The notes beneath the pieces are model-generated. The model worked only from the letters and a program-made list of their open reading frames with translations, did no database searches and had not been told where the DNA came from. DNA of 64,000 bases from Bacilli bacterium (GTDB taxonomy: Bacteria; Bacillota_I; Bacilli_A; RF39; UBA660), in NCBI GenBank assembly GCA_016283935.1, contig JAEENX010000013.1:1-64000 (forward strand), in the 5' to 3' direction. Position 1 is the first letter of the stretch. Every line of letters begins with the position of its first letter. Position numbers and translations under genes: made by a program. Shown here one piece after another: positions 62,267 through 64,000 of the stretch.

Positions 62267-64000
62267 TATTTAATGTTAATTTTTTAGCGTTATCTTTATC
62301 TTCTACTTCTTCTTTATCGTATCTTAAATCTTTTACTATTTCAAAATCAATCTCTTTAGTTTCTTTAGATGCTCTAGTACATATTACATATAATCTATCA
62401 CCAATTGTATAAGTTCTTTTAGTATTCTTACCAATTATACACATATTTTGTTCGTCATATTCAAAATAATCACCTTTAATAGATTCAAGAGTAACAAATC
62501 CTTCAATACCATTATCTATAGCACAATACATTCCTTTTTTACTTAAATCAGTGACCATAACTTCAAATTCAGCTGCTGGATTTTCTACAAGATAGTTTTC
62601 CATATATTCAGCCATCTTCATCTTATTTACTTCTCTTTCGGCTTTATCAGATGCTTGTTCTCTTTCAGAACAATGACGACACCATTCATCCATATGATTT
62701 TCATAGTATTCAATAGTCTTTTTATCTAATTTATGAGCAATAATAAAATCCTTTACTAATCTATGAAGAATATCATCCGGATATCTTCTGATTGGTGAAG
62801 TGAAATGAGCATAATTATCACTAGCTAAACCAAAGTGTCCAATATTATCTGGAGAATATACTGCTTTAGACATTGTTCTTATTAATTTAGCTCTTAATAT
62901 TTGAGCAAATTGTGGATCATCATTTGGAATTTCATTTAACATTTTTTGGAATTCACGTGCAGTCATTTCTTTTGGCATTTTTAAATGTACGCCATGTAAT
63001 TCACAAAAATGAATAAACTCAGATAATTTATCTTCTAGAGGTATATCATGTATACGATAAATACATACTAATTGAAGAACAGCAATCATATAACATACTG
63101 TTTCATTAGCAGCAACCATGAAATCTTCAATAAGTTTTTCTCCTTCTCCTCTTGATCTTTTATCAATTTTTACTGGTTTTCCTTCATCATCACAAACAAC
63201 TTTAACTTCATCAACTTCAAAGTCACATGCTCCTCTTAAAGTTCTTTCATTTCTAATTATATGAGCTAAAGTTTGCATGTTATTTAATGTTTCAGCAAAC
63301 TCTTCATATCCTTCAGGAATAACATTATCTTCTATTATTTGATTAACTGCATCATAAGTCATTTTCTTTCTTGATTTAATTACAGAATTATATACTTCAT
63401 AATCAACAACTTTACCTTTTGAATTGATTTTCATCATACAAGTAACAGCAAGTCTATCTTGATTATCCCATAAAGAACAAATACCGCTTGATAATTCGTG
63501 AGGATACATTGGTATAACATAACTTGCAGGATATGTAGATGTTCCTCTTCTATATGCTTCTTTATCCAATGGACTTCCTGCAGGTACATAATGAGTAACA
63601 TCAGCAATATGAACACCTAAATAATAGAATCCATCTTTATAATCTAATGAAATAGCATCATCGATATCTTTAGTATCGGCGCCATCGATTGTAAATATCA
63701 TTTTATCTCTTAAATCTACTCTGCCTTCTAAATCTTCAGGTCTTACTTCAGTAGGTAATGCTTTTACTTGTTGAATACAATCTTCAGGAAATTGATCAAA
63801 TATATCATATTTAGCAACTTCTTCTAAAACATCCACTAAAGCATCATCTTTATGAGCTATATGAACAATTTTATCAGCAACTAATCTTTTGAAATTTGTA
63901 GCAAGTTTAACACATACAATTTCACCAGCTACACACTTTTTTAATTCTTCTGGTGGAATTTCTATAAATCCCACTTTCTTATCATTTGGTTCAAAATATA
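62247..64000 (-). CDS. rnr: ribonuclease R, 5' part beyond the window
   Basis: 3'-5' exoribonuclease that degrades structured RNA and works with SmpB-tmRNA. The visible ~583 residues start inside the second cold-shock domain ([18 protein letters not shown]), continue through the RNB catalytic domain with [14 protein letters not shown] (metal-binding Asp residues), [23 protein letters not shown], and end with S1 (EGFVTLESI) and a short basic tail. The frame is open to the window edge, so the N-terminal helix-turn-helix and first cold-shock domain are missing here. The pairing rnr-smpB is typical of Firmicutes. Confidence 0.96.
   Translation of the reverse strand, partial: YFEPNDKKVGFIEIPPEELKKCVAGEIVCVKLATNFKRLVADKIVHIAHKDDALVDVLEEVAKYDIFDQFPEDCIQQVKALPTEVRPEDLEGRVDLRDKMIFTIDGADTKDIDDAISLDYKDGFYYLGVHIADVTHYVPAGSPLDKEAYRRGTSTYPASYVIPMYPHELSSGICSLWDNQDRLAVTCMMKINSKGKVVDYEVYNSVIKSRKKMTYDAVNQIIEDNVIPEGYEEFAETLNNMQTLAHIIRNERTLRGACDFEVDEVKVVCDDEGKPVKIDKRSRGEGEKLIEDFMVAANETVCYMIAVLQLVCIYRIHDIPLEDKLSEFIHFCELHGVHLKMPKEMTAREFQKMLNEIPNDDPQFAQILRAKLIRTMSKAVYSPDNIGHFGLASDNYAHFTSPIRRYPDDILHRLVKDFIIAHKLDKKTIEYYENHMDEWCRHCSEREQASDKAEREVNKMKMAEYMENYLVENPAAEFEVMVTDLSKKGMYCAIDNGIEGFVTLESIKGDYFEYDEQNMCIIGKNTKRTYTIGDRLYVICTRASKETKEIDFEIVKDLRYDKEEVEDKDNAKKLTLNNGRSKK

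Overview
The window is a very AT-rich, gene-dense bacterial chromosome segment. Every recognised gene lies on the minus strand except one LemA-like gene. Gene content (FtsH, TilS, PcrA, the rplI-dnaB and rpsF-ssb-rpsR blocks, a T-box on pheST, lipoproteins, an M23 cell-wall hydrolase, VanW, Dlt-like proteins, HtrA, cold-shock protein) points to a low-GC Firmicute of the Bacilli/Erysipelotrichia/RF39-type lineage. That placement is an inference from gene content. TGA is a stop codon here: rlmH, the ecfA2-like gene and the leucine-rich-repeat gene at 46026 all end in TGA, and prfB (RF2) is present with its TGA frameshift site. Mycoplasma code 4 is therefore excluded.

Layout, left to right. 128-8535: a membrane protein, tilS-ftsH, a small protein and a lipoprotein, then rpsI, rplM (own promoter and structured leader), truA and two strongly degenerate ABC ATPases in the place where ecfA1-ecfA2-ecfT normally sit. 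8609-18462: YihY, a sensor protein with a degenerate GGDEF domain, ligA, a coiled-coil protein, a sugar-nucleotide-type nucleotidyltransferase, two small membrane proteins and pcrA. 18601-28715: DUF898 and another membrane protein, pheST under a T-box, a DcuC/YfcC-like carrier, a metallo-beta-lactamase protein, the LemA-like gene, ung and pyk. 28801-42030: rlmH-walJ-M23 peptidase-dnaB-rplI as one operon, rpsR-ssb-rpsF with an S6-type leader, ychF, an HtrA protease with an Abi/HEPN gene, and a prfB-yitT-lipoprotein operon.

42090-57543 is the accessory, envelope-related part. It holds a tightly packed five-gene operon with two radical SAM/SPASM enzymes (one interrupted by an in-frame TGA), a protein with a Gly/Ser stretch and 14-Asn tail, and two zinc-ribbon membrane proteins. 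It is followed by a GT2 glycosyltransferase, a GH13 glucosidase, a VanW-DltA-like-DltC-like operon without DltB or DltD, a repeat-containing membrane protein, an O-antigen-ligase-like polymerase and an LRR surface protein with an internal NPKTG motif. 57676-64000 returns to core genes: secA, hpf, csp, smpB and the 3' part of rnr.

Two general habits stand out. Most promoters are extended -10 type (TGnTATAAT) placed so close to the gene that the predicted transcript starts at or just before the Shine-Dalgarno. Most operons end in a compact intrinsic terminator whose 5' arm is often made from the last codons of the gene. I see no tRNA, rRNA, tmRNA, CRISPR array, insertion sequence or prophage.
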